In this document: positions 8,833 through 16,326 of the stretch, piece by piece
Numbering within the stretch: position 1 is the first letter of the stretch
How the letters are laid out: every line of letters begins with the position of its first letter
Assembly (NCBI RefSeq): GCF_023638035.1
Contig: NZ_JAKRVX010000009.1
Coordinates: 40,328 to 104,327 of the forward strand
Direction of reading: 5' to 3'
Length of the DNA: 64,000 nucleotides
DNA from: Natronocalculus amylovorans
Lineage (GTDB): Archaea; Halobacteriota; Halobacteria; Halobacteriales; Haloferacaceae
Position numbers and translations under genes: made by a program
Notes under the pieces: model-generated
Told to the model about the DNA's origin: nothing
What the model saw: only the letters and a program-made list of their open reading frames with translations
Databases searched by the model: none

Positions 8833-9932
8833 ACCACTCAAAAGAAGATAATAAATTAATGCAGAGAGCTATCGAAGTCGAGTACTGGGTTGTCGATCAG
8901 GATGGCGCACTCACCACACCCGACACACTTACCGAGTATTCAGAGTACGTAGAAGAAGAGTTTGTGTATCCGCAAGTTGAACTCAAAACCCCTCCATGTG
9001 AGACGTATTCAGAACTTAAATCCACGTTCATCAACCAACTATATGAGTTACTCTCCAAGGCTGATGAACTCGATAAAACGCTCGTTCCGCTTGGAACCCC
9101 AATCAACAGTCGATCAATTGAAATTCGCCCCAGCGATCGAACTCGGATACAACAACGTATGCTTGGAGATAATTTTGACTACGCAAAACACTGTGCTGGG
9201 ACCCATCTACATTTTGAACAGCAAAACGTCACAGACCAACTCAACGTGCTCGCAAGCCTTGACCCAGCATTAGGCCTACTAAATTCCTCTCCATACTTCC
9301 AAGGGAATCGAATTGCAAACGGTGCTCGTACCTATATTTATCGTAATAAATGCTATGAGTACTTTCCGCTGCACGGTCAGCTTTGGGAGTATGTCAACAC
9401 CGTCGGACAGTGGGAGAGGCAACTTGATCGGCTTTTTGAGTCATTTAAAAAGGAATCCATGAAAAGGGGGATCGATGAAGAGACGATAGATGCCAGTTTT
9501 TCCCCAATTGATGTTGTTTGGACACCAATTAGGTTACGTGACGAGATGCCGACCATCGAGTGGCGATCGGCCGATACATCGCTTCCAAGCCAAATCCTCC
9601 GCCTAGCCAAGGATGTTGGTGCCATTATGTGGCAGGTCAATCACACAGAAGTTCGAATCGAGGGTAACCGCGGTGAAGTAACAGATGATAGAATCACGAT
9701 TCCTGAATTTGATGCTGTACTAGACTATGTTGAGAGTGCGATACACGACGGGGTGGAATCACCGGATCTAACAGATTACCTCAAGCGAATGGGATTCAAC
9801 GTTCAAGAGTACGAACCACTAACACAGAAAATCGACGGTCGAGAGTACATCGATCGGAATGAGGCCCGTGAAATACGTCTTCAATATGGGGAGCTACTGA
9901 AGCGAGATGTAGATCAACTGGTTCAAAACTGA
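8829..9932 (+). CDS. Glutamate-cysteine ligase family 2 (GCS2) carboxylate-amine ligase
   Basis: A 367-residue protein with GCS2 features: the N-terminal EVEYWVVDQDG strand with the metal-ligand Glu, ELKTPPCETYSEL, the CAGTHLHFEQQN segment containing the His-x-His metal/ATP site, and TIEWRSADTSLPSQ, corresponding to the conserved E-R-x-x-D segment. These enzymes join an amino acid to the gamma-carboxylate of glutamate using ATP. In haloarchaea the expected product is gamma-glutamylcysteine, the main thiol, but GCS2 proteins also act on other amines, so the substrate is inferred. It is coupled to the upstream 127-residue protein. Confidence 0.82.
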   Translation: MNHSKEDNKLMQRAIEVEYWVVDQDGALTTPDTLTEYSEYVEEEFVYPQVELKTPPCETYSELKSTFINQLYELLSKADELDKTLVPLGTPINSRSIEIRPSDRTRIQQRMLGDNFDYAKHCAGTHLHFEQQNVTDQLNVLASLDPALGLLNSSPYFQGNRIANGARTYIYRNKCYEYFPLHGQLWEYVNTVGQWERQLDRLFESFKKESMKRGIDEETIDASFSPIDVVWTPIRLRDEMPTIEWRSADTSLPSQILRLAKDVGAIMWQVNHTEVRIEGNRGEVTDDRITIPEFDAVLDYVESAIHDGVESPDLTDYLKRMGFNVQEYEPLTQKIDGREYIDRNEAREIRLQYGELLKRDVDQLVQN

Positions 9933-9987
9933 GGGCATTTGAACTGATCCCTCAGTATTGATACTACCTTCGTACTTTGCAAGGGGA

Positions 9988-9995
9988 TTTATATT
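9988..9995 (+). promoter_or_regulatory. TATA-like promoter of the gene at 10017
   Basis: TTTATATT lies about 25 nt before the GTG start at 10017 and supports a leaderless transcript. Confidence 0.55.
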
Positions 9996-10016
9996 TATGT
10001 GTGTGGATTGTAGCGT

Positions 10017-10256
10017 GTGAGCAACTCACAAGAAAGTTCGGCAGGAGGAATAGCACAAGAAATTAATGAGAGCGGGCTTGACCCGGCTGCGCTAGCCTCA
10101 ATTGGGTCAGTTGCTTTAGCCCTGTACTACTACTATGTGCGTGGCGAGGAGCAGCGGGGACAGTTTGTCGGCCTATGGCCAGTGACAATTATCGGAATGG
10201 CTACGTATCTCAAACTGGAGCAGGTGAGACGGAAACTAGAAGAAAATGGCAACTGA
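10017..10256 (+). CDS. Small membrane protein, hypothetical
   Basis: A 79-residue protein from GTG 10017. It has two hydrophobic stretches, ALASIGSVALALYYYYV and FVGLWPVTIIGMATYL, joined by a charged loop (RGEEQRGQ), with a charged C-terminus (EQVRRKLEENGN). The TATA box about 25 nt upstream fixes the start. This layout fits a two-helix inner membrane protein; no function is known. Confidence 0.65.
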   Translation: MSNSQESSAGGIAQEINESGLDPAALASIGSVALALYYYYVRGEEQRGQFVGLWPVTIIGMATYLKLEQVRRKLEENGN

Positions 10257-10920
10257 TCGGAATGGCCTCGTATCGGTTATCAACGACACTCGACAGGGTG
10301 TTCACTCAGAGAGACTCAGAAGTCCTTCTATTATGTGATCAACGATTAGCAAGTAAATGATCAACAAATACATAGCGTTGCCGACTGCGTTGTTGGTCGG
10401 TTTATAAATTCTCCATCAAAATCCACGGTGAGTTAAATTCGATATTTGACACAATACACTTTGTATCAAAATACATTCGTGTCCCCGAATTGCTCGGATA
10501 CGGTGATATTAATCTGGCGGCAACATTACTTATCACCTTGTTAAAAAGCAAATCATTTCATAGCCCACAAACGCGATATACTGTTTTGAAGGCTGTTGAG
10601 TCCTGTTCAGATCCTGTAAGTGGCGGGAAATATCGACTAAGAGTACATTAAAAATGGTTTCATACATACAGAAATGCAGCTACCGTTTCTATCATTTGTA
10701 GGTGATAAGTCGGTGAGACAACTCAATTGTGTTGGATTGTTAATACAATATTATAGCTACTGGTACCCAAATTAATTACTCAGCGCGTGGTTCTTAACAA
10801 AACTACCATTTCAAGCAATTTTAACAACAATTTGTATTACATTTTGATATTGTTGCCAACATCCATCTACAGGACAGGTGTCCACCGTCCGAACGTGATT
10901 GACCCTCAATCACGTCTGAT
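10257..10920. other. AT-rich intergenic region, nothing recognised
   Basis: About 660 bases, clearly AT-richer than the flanking genes, between the small membrane protein and the 3' end of the DHH protein. No frame looks coding and I see no tRNA, repeat array or strong hairpin. It could be a remnant of transferred DNA. Confidence 0.5.
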
Positions 10921-11952
10921 TCAGACAGATTTAGACCCTTCCATCTCACCGGGAAGGTTGAGTTCTGCAACGAGCCGAGCAGTGATGACCTGCTCGACCA
11001 TACTGAGTAGCTGTTCGTCATTAGAAGTGTAATCGGCAAAGATACCCAGCGTGATTTCACCACCTGCTGAATCGTGATGACCACCGCCGCTTCCAACATC
11101 TTTGAACGCTTCATGCAGGATATCCCCAGCGTGAACTCGTGGATCGGGCGATCGAGCACAGATGTGAATCGAGTCGTCAACGAGTCCGAAGACGATCGCT
11201 GTTTCAACGCCCTCTAATCGGACAAGATAATCGACAGCCTGCGGAAGCGAATCTCGCTCAGTTGTCCGGCCAACATGAGAAATAAGAACCGACCCACTCG
11301 TCCACCGATTATTTATTGCAGTTGAGATTGCATCAATAGTTCCACCGGTGACCGATGGGCTTGATATTTGTCGGACCATATCCTGATCTGCGTGGTCGTG
11401 AAGGTATCCTGCTGCATCATACTCTGCAGAGGTCGCCCCACGGAGAAAATCAAGGGTATCCGAACGAATAGCAAACAGGAGCGCTGTTGCAAGTTCCGCA
11501 TCGATATCAATATCTAGAACACGAACGTATTCCGTCAAAATTGTCGCTGCAGCTCCAACTTCAATACGGTGATCAACGAACCGGGCATTAATATCTTCAG
11601 CAGGGTGATGATCGATTACGATATCTACTGGGGTATCTGGGGGAACCTGATTGTTCCTGCCAGGAACCGAATGATCAACAAAGGCCAGTAACGACCCTGG
11701 TTGCAGGTCTGTAACCATTGTCACTTCGAACGGTTTGAGATCGATATCAAGAAGATTGACAAAGGTTCGGTTTTGCTGGTGAGAAATATCGCCACTGTAA
11801 TAAATATGGTGTTCATCGATGTCAGCGGCAGCCGAAATTCGGCCTAAGGCGAGCGCACTTGCAAGACAGTCTGGATCGGGATTGTTGTGACAGACGATAT
11901 TTATTTCACTGTTTTCACCGAGCAGTTCTAAGAGTTGATGTGGGCGACTCAT
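10921..11952 (-). CDS. DHH/DHHA1 family phosphoesterase (NrnA-like)
   Basis: A 343-residue protein with the DHH motifs in order: CHNNPDPDCLASALA (metal site I), VDHSVPGRNN, the signature DIVIDHHPAED near residue 115, and the C-terminal DHHA1 motif GSGGGHHDSAGG near 290. Family members hydrolyse short oligoribonucleotides, pAp or cyclic dinucleotide products with two metal ions. Which of these it uses is unknown; the lack of an RNA-binding S1 or OB domain fits an NrnA-like nuclease/phosphatase. The ATG at 11952 is chosen over a TTG three codons upstream. The downstream flank of the TnpB element reaches its promoter. Confidence 0.85.
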   Translation of the reverse strand: MSRPHQLLELLGENSEINIVCHNNPDPDCLASALALGRISAAADIDEHHIYYSGDISHQQNRTFVNLLDIDLKPFEVTMVTDLQPGSLLAFVDHSVPGRNNQVPPDTPVDIVIDHHPAEDINARFVDHRIEVGAAATILTEYVRVLDIDIDAELATALLFAIRSDTLDFLRGATSAEYDAAGYLHDHADQDMVRQISSPSVTGGTIDAISTAINNRWTSGSVLISHVGRTTERDSLPQAVDYLVRLEGVETAIVFGLVDDSIHICARSPDPRVHAGDILHEAFKDVGSGGGHHDSAGGEITLGIFADYTSNDEQLLSMVEQVITARLVAELNLPGEMEGSKSV

Positions 11953-11998
11953 ATTCTCCAACTACGACCGTTATATAATTAGCAATACAGGGTCAACA

Positions 11999-12060
11999 GC
12001 CTCGGGGTCAAGCCCCGAGGCTTGTCAGTGAACTCCGGTTCTACCCCTCGATATGAGGGG
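11999..12060 (-). ncRNA. Predicted guide-RNA (omega RNA) scaffold at the tnpB 3' end
   Basis: On the minus strand the last tnpB codons form one hairpin (CCCCTCATATCGAGGGG, 12044-12060), followed by the GC-rich hairpin at 11999-12021. In characterised TnpB systems the right-end scaffold is transcribed with the 3' end of tnpB and the adjoining flank serves as guide. Sense RNAs overlapping tnpB 3' ends (sotRNAs) have been described in Halobacterium. The guide here would start at or near TGTTGACCCTGTATTGC (from about 11998 leftward). The boundary is inferred. Confidence 0.5.
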
Positions 12061-13312
12061 AGGCGTTGAAATCGCCATTCACGTTCAACGTTCCTGACTT
12101 CAGGGCCAGTTGACTGCTGGCCCATCCATCGCGAGACTTCTGCCCGCGATGGATATACGCACAGTATCGGTTTGCGACGTTCTTCGCGGCGTTGTAATCC
12201 GCGTTCACCTCATATTCACACTTCAGACACTCGAATTCCTTATCCGAGCGATTATCTTCATGTACGAACCCACAATGGGAGCATCGCTGGCTGGTGTAAG
12301 CAGGATTCACAGTATCCACAAACAGGTCTGTGTCCTCGACTTTGTACGTCACCAGTTCGATAAACTTGGCAACCGCCCATTGTTGGAACTTCGCCCCGTT
12401 CGAGATGCGCTTGCGGATGTGCTTCAGGTTCTCAAAAATTATCCCGTTAACGCCGTTGCGCTCGGCCTCGGCGATTAGCTCGTTCGCTCGGTTATGAAGC
12501 CAATCCAGTGACCACTCCGAGAACCGATCCCCGATTGACTGAATCGTGAGATGCGCCGAGCGCGTGCCGACTTGCTGAAGCCGTCCGCGACGCTTCTCGA
12601 ACTCATTGCGGCGGTGCGTGAGGTGATCTGCGGAGCCGATAAACGCTCCTGTCGAGGTGACTGCGAACGCACCGTTCACGTTTAGGTCAACGCCGAGAAC
12701 CACTCCGTTCTCGGGGCCGTCATCATCGTGTTCGACTTCTTGGATTTCACAGTCATCCTCGCCACCGACGTACTTCGCGGTGACGTGGAGGTAGAACTCA
12801 TCGGCAATCTCGTCATATTGCAACGTGGCGTGAGAGGCGTCCCACTCGTCGGGATCATAGTACCTTCCGAACGGAGTATCTTCGCGCTCGGATTTTGGCG
12901 GGATGACGTACTCGGCGTCGATCCGCCCATCTACCGTCGAGAGTGTGGCGTGATCGTCGCTGAACGTCGCAGACCGCTTATCATACACCACACTCCATGA
13001 CTGGAAGTGTGGTTGGCTGGTCTTCTTACCGTTCTTGAGCCGGTTAACGCCGTGCGTCACCGCTCCAATGGCACGCCGGATTCCTTTCTGGACAAGATTT
13101 GCGGTGAGATCTGTTTCCTCTTTTAACTCGCCGTAGAGGGCTTTCTCCGCTTTGTTTTTGCTCGTGATGCAGTATTCATCACGTCGCCACGCCCAGTCGC
13201 TCGTCCGGTTTGCACAGGCGAGGAACTGGTCTTTCGTCTGATGGAGAGCGTCAGCGTCATCACTCGACACATCGAGTTTGATGATGACGGTGCGACGCGG
13301 CGGGTTCTCCAT
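12041..13312 (-). CDS. tnpB: TnpB RNA-guided endonuclease (IS1341-type)
   Basis: A 423-residue protein. The RuvC-like nuclease triad is complete: Asp209 in LGVDLNVNG, Glu294 in IIFENLKHI and Asp372 in NADYNAAKNVA. A zinc ribbon is intact (CSHC at 344-347 and CLKC at 362-365). The N-terminal domain is the usual OrfB helix-turn-helix/beta region. TnpB uses the element-encoded RNA to cut DNA next to a short target-adjacent motif, which favours retention of the element. With no frameshift and a full catalytic set it is probably active. The C-terminal tail after residue 385 overlaps the predicted RNA scaffold. Confidence 0.92.
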   Translation of the reverse strand: MENPPRRTVIIKLDVSSDDADALHQTKDQFLACANRTSDWAWRRDEYCITSKNKAEKALYGELKEETDLTANLVQKGIRRAIGAVTHGVNRLKNGKKTSQPHFQSWSVVYDKRSATFSDDHATLSTVDGRIDAEYVIPPKSEREDTPFGRYYDPDEWDASHATLQYDEIADEFYLHVTAKYVGGEDDCEIQEVEHDDDGPENGVVLGVDLNVNGAFAVTSTGAFIGSADHLTHRRNEFEKRRGRLQQVGTRSAHLTIQSIGDRFSEWSLDWLHNRANELIAEAERNGVNGIIFENLKHIRKRISNGAKFQQWAVAKFIELVTYKVEDTDLFVDTVNPAYTSQRCSHCGFVHEDNRSDKEFECLKCEYEVNADYNAAKNVANRYCAYIHRGQKSRDGWASSQLALKSGTLNVNGDFNASPHIEG

Positions 13313-13381
13313 CGCTACTTCACATTGCTCAGGCTTGTCTTATAAATGTAGGTGAACGTGCAGCACTCATGTCGGCTTCCT

Positions 13382-13402
13382 CCACGGGGTCAAGCCCCGT
13401 GG
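13382..13402. repeat. Left-end hairpin of the TnpB element
   Basis: CCACGGGG-TCAAG-CCCCGTGG, a perfect 8-bp stem with a 5-nt loop, about 70 bases upstream of tnpB. It matches the right-end hairpin at 12000-12020 except for two base pairs of the stem. Confidence 0.7.
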
Positions 13403-13586
13403 CATCCGCCTTGTATCTATGTGAACTGAATCCCCTGTTACCCTGTCATAGCCTACTCGACCGCGATATTCCTCACCAGATCGTTGCCGTCCACATTGTC
13501 CATCTTGAATAATTAATAAGTTCTATTTTCTCCACGTTTGTTTGAGGCGATCGATAACCGTGGAAAACATTAGTGTAAGTTATCAG

Positions 13587-14414
13587 CTATGTATCTGCAG
13601 TGACGACGTATGATTCCATTGGCGAGACGATTCCTTCGTCGTCAATGTACGCGTGTAACGCATCCTCGACCTCGTGTATCAGTTCATCTCGTACCGCTTG
13701 CTCGATAGCTGCGATCGGTTCAGCCAGCGGCGAGCTAGCCATCTCGCGTCTAACGAATTCAGTGACCGACGGATACCGTACAGAGCCGATATGGATGGTA
13801 ACTAGCACTTCACTGAACCCTGTATCTGTGAGGAGTGCCTGGAGATATTCTCCGTCCCACTCCGGGAATGGAGATCGCATCACGCCTCCGGCTTCATCGC
13901 CGATGTACCGTTCTAAGGCGTCAGCTAACACGACGTATGCTGGCTGATAGTCGATCGGTCGCCAAACGCTCAGTGCCACACGGCCGTGCTGTCTAAGAAC
14001 CCGGCGCATCTCCTCAACTGCCGCGGCAGAATCTTCAAAGAACTGTAACGCCTGTTGGCAGTAGACGACGTCGAATCTCTCGTCGGCGAACTGGAGATCG
14101 GTCGCGTCGCCCTGTTCCCACTCGATCGAGGGAAGTATCTCAGCAGCAGTTTCCTCCGCCACTGCAAGCATCCCTTCGTTAATGTCAACTCCAACGGTCG
14201 ACCCCTCTGTACCAACCCGAGATGCGGCACGACGCGTCACAATGCCGGTCCCACAGGCAATATCTAGGACTCGATCTCCCTCTCGTATTTCAACAGTTTC
14301 GACCAGCCGATCGGCCCACGGTGCGAATAGAGGCGGCACAAGATACTGTTCGTAGGCCTTGGAAGCGCTCTGCTCGACCTGCCAGCCTGACGATTGGCGC
14401 ATTTGATCACTCAT
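13587..14414 (-). CDS. Class I SAM-dependent methyltransferase
   Basis: A 275-residue protein. The SAM-binding motif I is VLDIACGTGIVTRRAA, followed by the acidic motif II VGVDINEGML, a GDATDL-type segment, and FDVVYCQQALQFFEDS as the post-motif. This is the Methyltransf_11/UbiE-like layout of small-molecule C- or O-methyltransferases. The N-terminus (YEQYLVPPLFAPWADRLV) is typical of a haloarchaeal subgroup. Its start overlaps the end of a 58-codon frame by eight bases. It lies downstream of a regulator gene on the same strand, with a palindrome and TATA box between them, so it may be a target of that regulator. Confidence 0.85.
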   Translation of the reverse strand: MSDQMRQSSGWQVEQSASKAYEQYLVPPLFAPWADRLVETVEIREGDRVLDIACGTGIVTRRAASRVGTEGSTVGVDINEGMLAVAEETAAEILPSIEWEQGDATDLQFADERFDVVYCQQALQFFEDSAAAVEEMRRVLRQHGRVALSVWRPIDYQPAYVVLADALERYIGDEAGGVMRSPFPEWDGEYLQALLTDTGFSEVLVTIHIGSVRYPSVTEFVRREMASSPLAEPIAAIEQAVRDELIHEVEDALHAYIDDEGIVSPMESYVVTADT

Positions 14415-14583
14415 GGTCTTCCCCTCGTTTGGTCATCGGGCCGATTACGCCGAGCTGCTGGAAGAGACTCTGCGTATCGACGGTTCCCCAATTTCGATCA
14501 ATCGGTGATACAGCGCCTCTATCTCTCCGATTAAGCTGAAGCGCCTCGTGGTTAGTCTCAGTTTTTCGGTTTTGTGATCTCAT
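14407..14583 (-). CDS. Possible small protein overlapping the methyltransferase start
   Basis: A 58-residue frame from ATG 14583, ending in a TGA that overlaps the ATG of the methyltransferase by eight bases. The sequence is basic and polar (MRSQNRKTETNHEALQLNRR) with no domain or membrane segment. The TATA box at 14619-14628 sits about 40 nt upstream, so this would be the first frame on the mRNA. It could be a coupling or leader peptide, or simply 5' UTR. Confidence 0.3.
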   Translation of the reverse strand: MRSQNRKTETNHEALQLNRRDRGAVSPIDRNWGTVDTQSLFQQLGVIGPMTKRGEDHE

Positions 14584-14618
14584 CGTACCACCACGCGATC
14601 GAGTACGCCACGAGCAAA

Positions 14619-14628
14619 TGTATAAATG
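14619..14628 (-). promoter_or_regulatory. TATA-like promoter for the methyltransferase
   Basis: On the minus strand this reads CATTTATACA. It lies directly downstream of the palindrome at 14631-14650 and about 40 nt before the first ATG, predicting a short leader. Confidence 0.5.
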
Positions 14629-14630
14629 CC

Positions 14631-14650
14631 TAGTGAAATCTTTCACACTA
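14631..14650. promoter_or_regulatory. Candidate operator palindrome upstream of the methyltransferase promoter
   Basis: TAGTGAAATCTTTCACACTA: arms GTGAAA/TTTCAC are perfect around a two-base centre and the outer TAGTG/CACTA bases also pair with a small offset. It sits just upstream of the TATA box and directly behind the FilR1-type regulator gene, the expected place for an activator or repressor site. Confidence 0.45.
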
Positions 14651-14681
14651 TGAAAAACAGGATGCAAGCCATTGGCGTCGG

Positions 14682-15500
14682 TTACGGAGATGAATCATCC
14701 AGAACGACGCTATCAACGTCTCCGAGCGGTCGAGCCTCCGCTTGGAACTGACTATAGTACGACTCAGCCCACCTACGTATGTCCTCGCTTCCGGTATCAA
14801 CGAGTGTCTGTAATGTCCCTGTCTCGTGATCATAACAACAGAGACTGACACGATCATCAAAGAGACAAATCCCACACTGATCGGCCAATGGAAGGTTATC
14901 GTGCAGCCAGACCGTGTAGTTAGCTCGATCGACAGCCCCTACGACCGTGTCCCTGTCCCAAGCGATGAGCTTTTCAAATATAGAAGGAGGATAGATGTAT
15001 TCACACTCCAACTCGTCCAGAGCGTGGTCGAAAAAAGGCTCTAGATTACTTGACTTCAGGATTACCATGCCGAACCCACGCATTGTCGTCGTATCTGTTA
15101 ATAAATGTGTGAAACGCTCGACGGGTTGGTATGGATAACCTGGACCGGGACGAGAGACCACCACGTCAGTGAATGGCCCGAGGTCGAATCCCTCAATCTC
15201 GTGTGGCAGCCACGGCCAGACCTCGCGGATCCGCCGTTCAATCGTCATCGCATCCACGAATTCCTCCAGCCGATCGGCAACAAACTCACCCAAGCGAGTT
15301 AGCTGGTACGTACGGCCCTCGCGTTCGATCCAGTGGCGATCCTCGAAATCAGAAAGGATTCGGCTCATGGTTGGCGAGGAAGCCCCTGTCGCGGCGCGTA
15401 AGCCGTCACGGTCACTCGAACTCGCGGCCAGCGTGTCTAGCACGGCGACCCGGTGGTCTGACGTGACGAGAAATTCGATGTCATCAGGTGTTTCATTCAT
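14682..15500 (-). CDS. FilR1-like winged-helix transcriptional regulator
   Basis: A 272-residue protein. Residues about 8-75 form a winged helix (LVTSDHRVAVLDTLAASSSD, then the recognition segment TGASSPTMSRILSDFEDRHW). The rest matches the FilR1-type ligand-binding middle domain (older name DUF1724). It shares domain order and many positions with the regulator at 20283-21107 (for example LTRLGEFVADRLEEFVDAM versus ATRLGEAIATEMDDLLDWF). The ATG at 15500 is chosen because the frame upstream encodes a monooxygenase remnant, not regulator sequence. It probably controls this redox/methyltransferase cluster in response to a small molecule. Confidence 0.75.
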   Translation of the reverse strand: MNETPDDIEFLVTSDHRVAVLDTLAASSSDRDGLRAATGASSPTMSRILSDFEDRHWIEREGRTYQLTRLGEFVADRLEEFVDAMTIERRIREVWPWLPHEIEGFDLGPFTDVVVSRPGPGYPYQPVERFTHLLTDTTTMRGFGMVILKSSNLEPFFDHALDELECEYIYPPSIFEKLIAWDRDTVVGAVDRANYTVWLHDNLPLADQCGICLFDDRVSLCCYDHETGTLQTLVDTGSEDIRRWAESYYSQFQAEARPLGDVDSVVLDDSSP

Positions 15501-16319
15501 ACATTTGGTACGCACTGACACACAAAAATCGTATAGATGAATTCCGTGCAGGTTCACCAACCAGCGATCGTCCTCGACGGGTAACACTGCCCCACCACGG
15601 GTACGCGGTGCTTCCGCAAGCACACCAATCATTCGGCGGTCGTCAACGGGGCGATCGATGAGGATGGCGCTGTAGGCTAAGTCAACGTGCACTTCCTCGA
15701 TCTCGGGGGGCGTGTAACCGTGCTTCTGTAGCCAGTTAGGCGTCCGACTTGTTCGACCGGTGGCATCGATGACCATGTCGGCGGCGAGTTCCTGCACAGA
15801 GCCATCATCCCGAATCACCACGCCGTTTACCCTGGTTGCACCGTCGTCAGTGAGATAGTTGAGAAATGCACAGTTCCCCCGCAGTTGGACTCCATCAAGT
15901 TTGGAGACACGTCGTCGAAGCAACTGCTCATATAGCGGCCGCGTCGCTGCGTAAATTGGAAACGGTTCCGATCCCGCGGCAAGGAAACCACCTTGACTAT
16001 ACATGTAAAAGTCGCGTCGTCCATTGATTTTCACCCCGCCAGCGCTACGAAGTTCCTCGCTATACCCCGGGAAGAGACTCTCCAGTGTTGCTCGTCCGGC
16101 CTCCCACAAAATATGGATTTGGCGGGCTTAGGGGACTCCGGAGCGTGCAACCCGTTCGTCGGGAAGCGGGTCTCGGTCGAGCACCGTGACCTCGTCAAAA
16201 GCGTCTGAAAGGACACGGGCAGCCACCAGACCGGCGATGCCAGCACCGGCTACTACTGCATGTTGATCTCTGTTAGGGATCTGTTTACGGTCGTACTCTT
16301 GAATTGCTGCTACGGTGAT
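15501..16319 (-). pseudogene. Decayed FAD-dependent monooxygenase (N-terminal half)
   Basis: The minus strand encodes the FAD-binding start (PNRDQHAVVAGAGIAGLVAA, then VLDRDPLPDERVARSGVP), an in-frame TAA at 16128-16130 where the family has Gln (VPQ-ARQIHIL), then WEAGRATLE onward and the second FAD motif (AADMVIDATGR). It stops after WLVNLHGIH: the C-terminal half of a normal enzyme of about 450 residues is missing, and the frame runs straight into the regulator. No ATG or GTG begins the frame; ATC stands at 16317-16319 where a start is expected. Three separate defects indicate true decay. The ancestor resembles haloarchaeal squalene-epoxidase/hydroxylase-like flavoproteins. Confidence 0.8.
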
Positions 16320-16326
16320 ATATTTT

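Larger units (their letters stand above)
11999..13402 (-). mobile_element. IS1341-type (IS200/IS605 family) element carrying only tnpB
   Basis: The element is bounded by two related hairpins: an RE-side one at 11999-12021 (CCTCGGGG/CCCCGAGG) and an LE-side one at 13382-13402 (CCACGGGG/CCCCGTGG). Both have the loop TCAAG. Between them is an intact tnpB and no tnpA, so mobility would need a TnpA elsewhere. Imperfect terminal palindromes instead of inverted terminal repeats are normal for this family. Exact ends cannot be fixed without an empty-site comparison. Confidence 0.75.

Noticed and set aside
14407..14667. Longer frame upstream of the methyltransferase from 14667
   Set aside because: It crosses the candidate operator and the TATA box, so only the part after ATG 14583 is kept, at low confidence.
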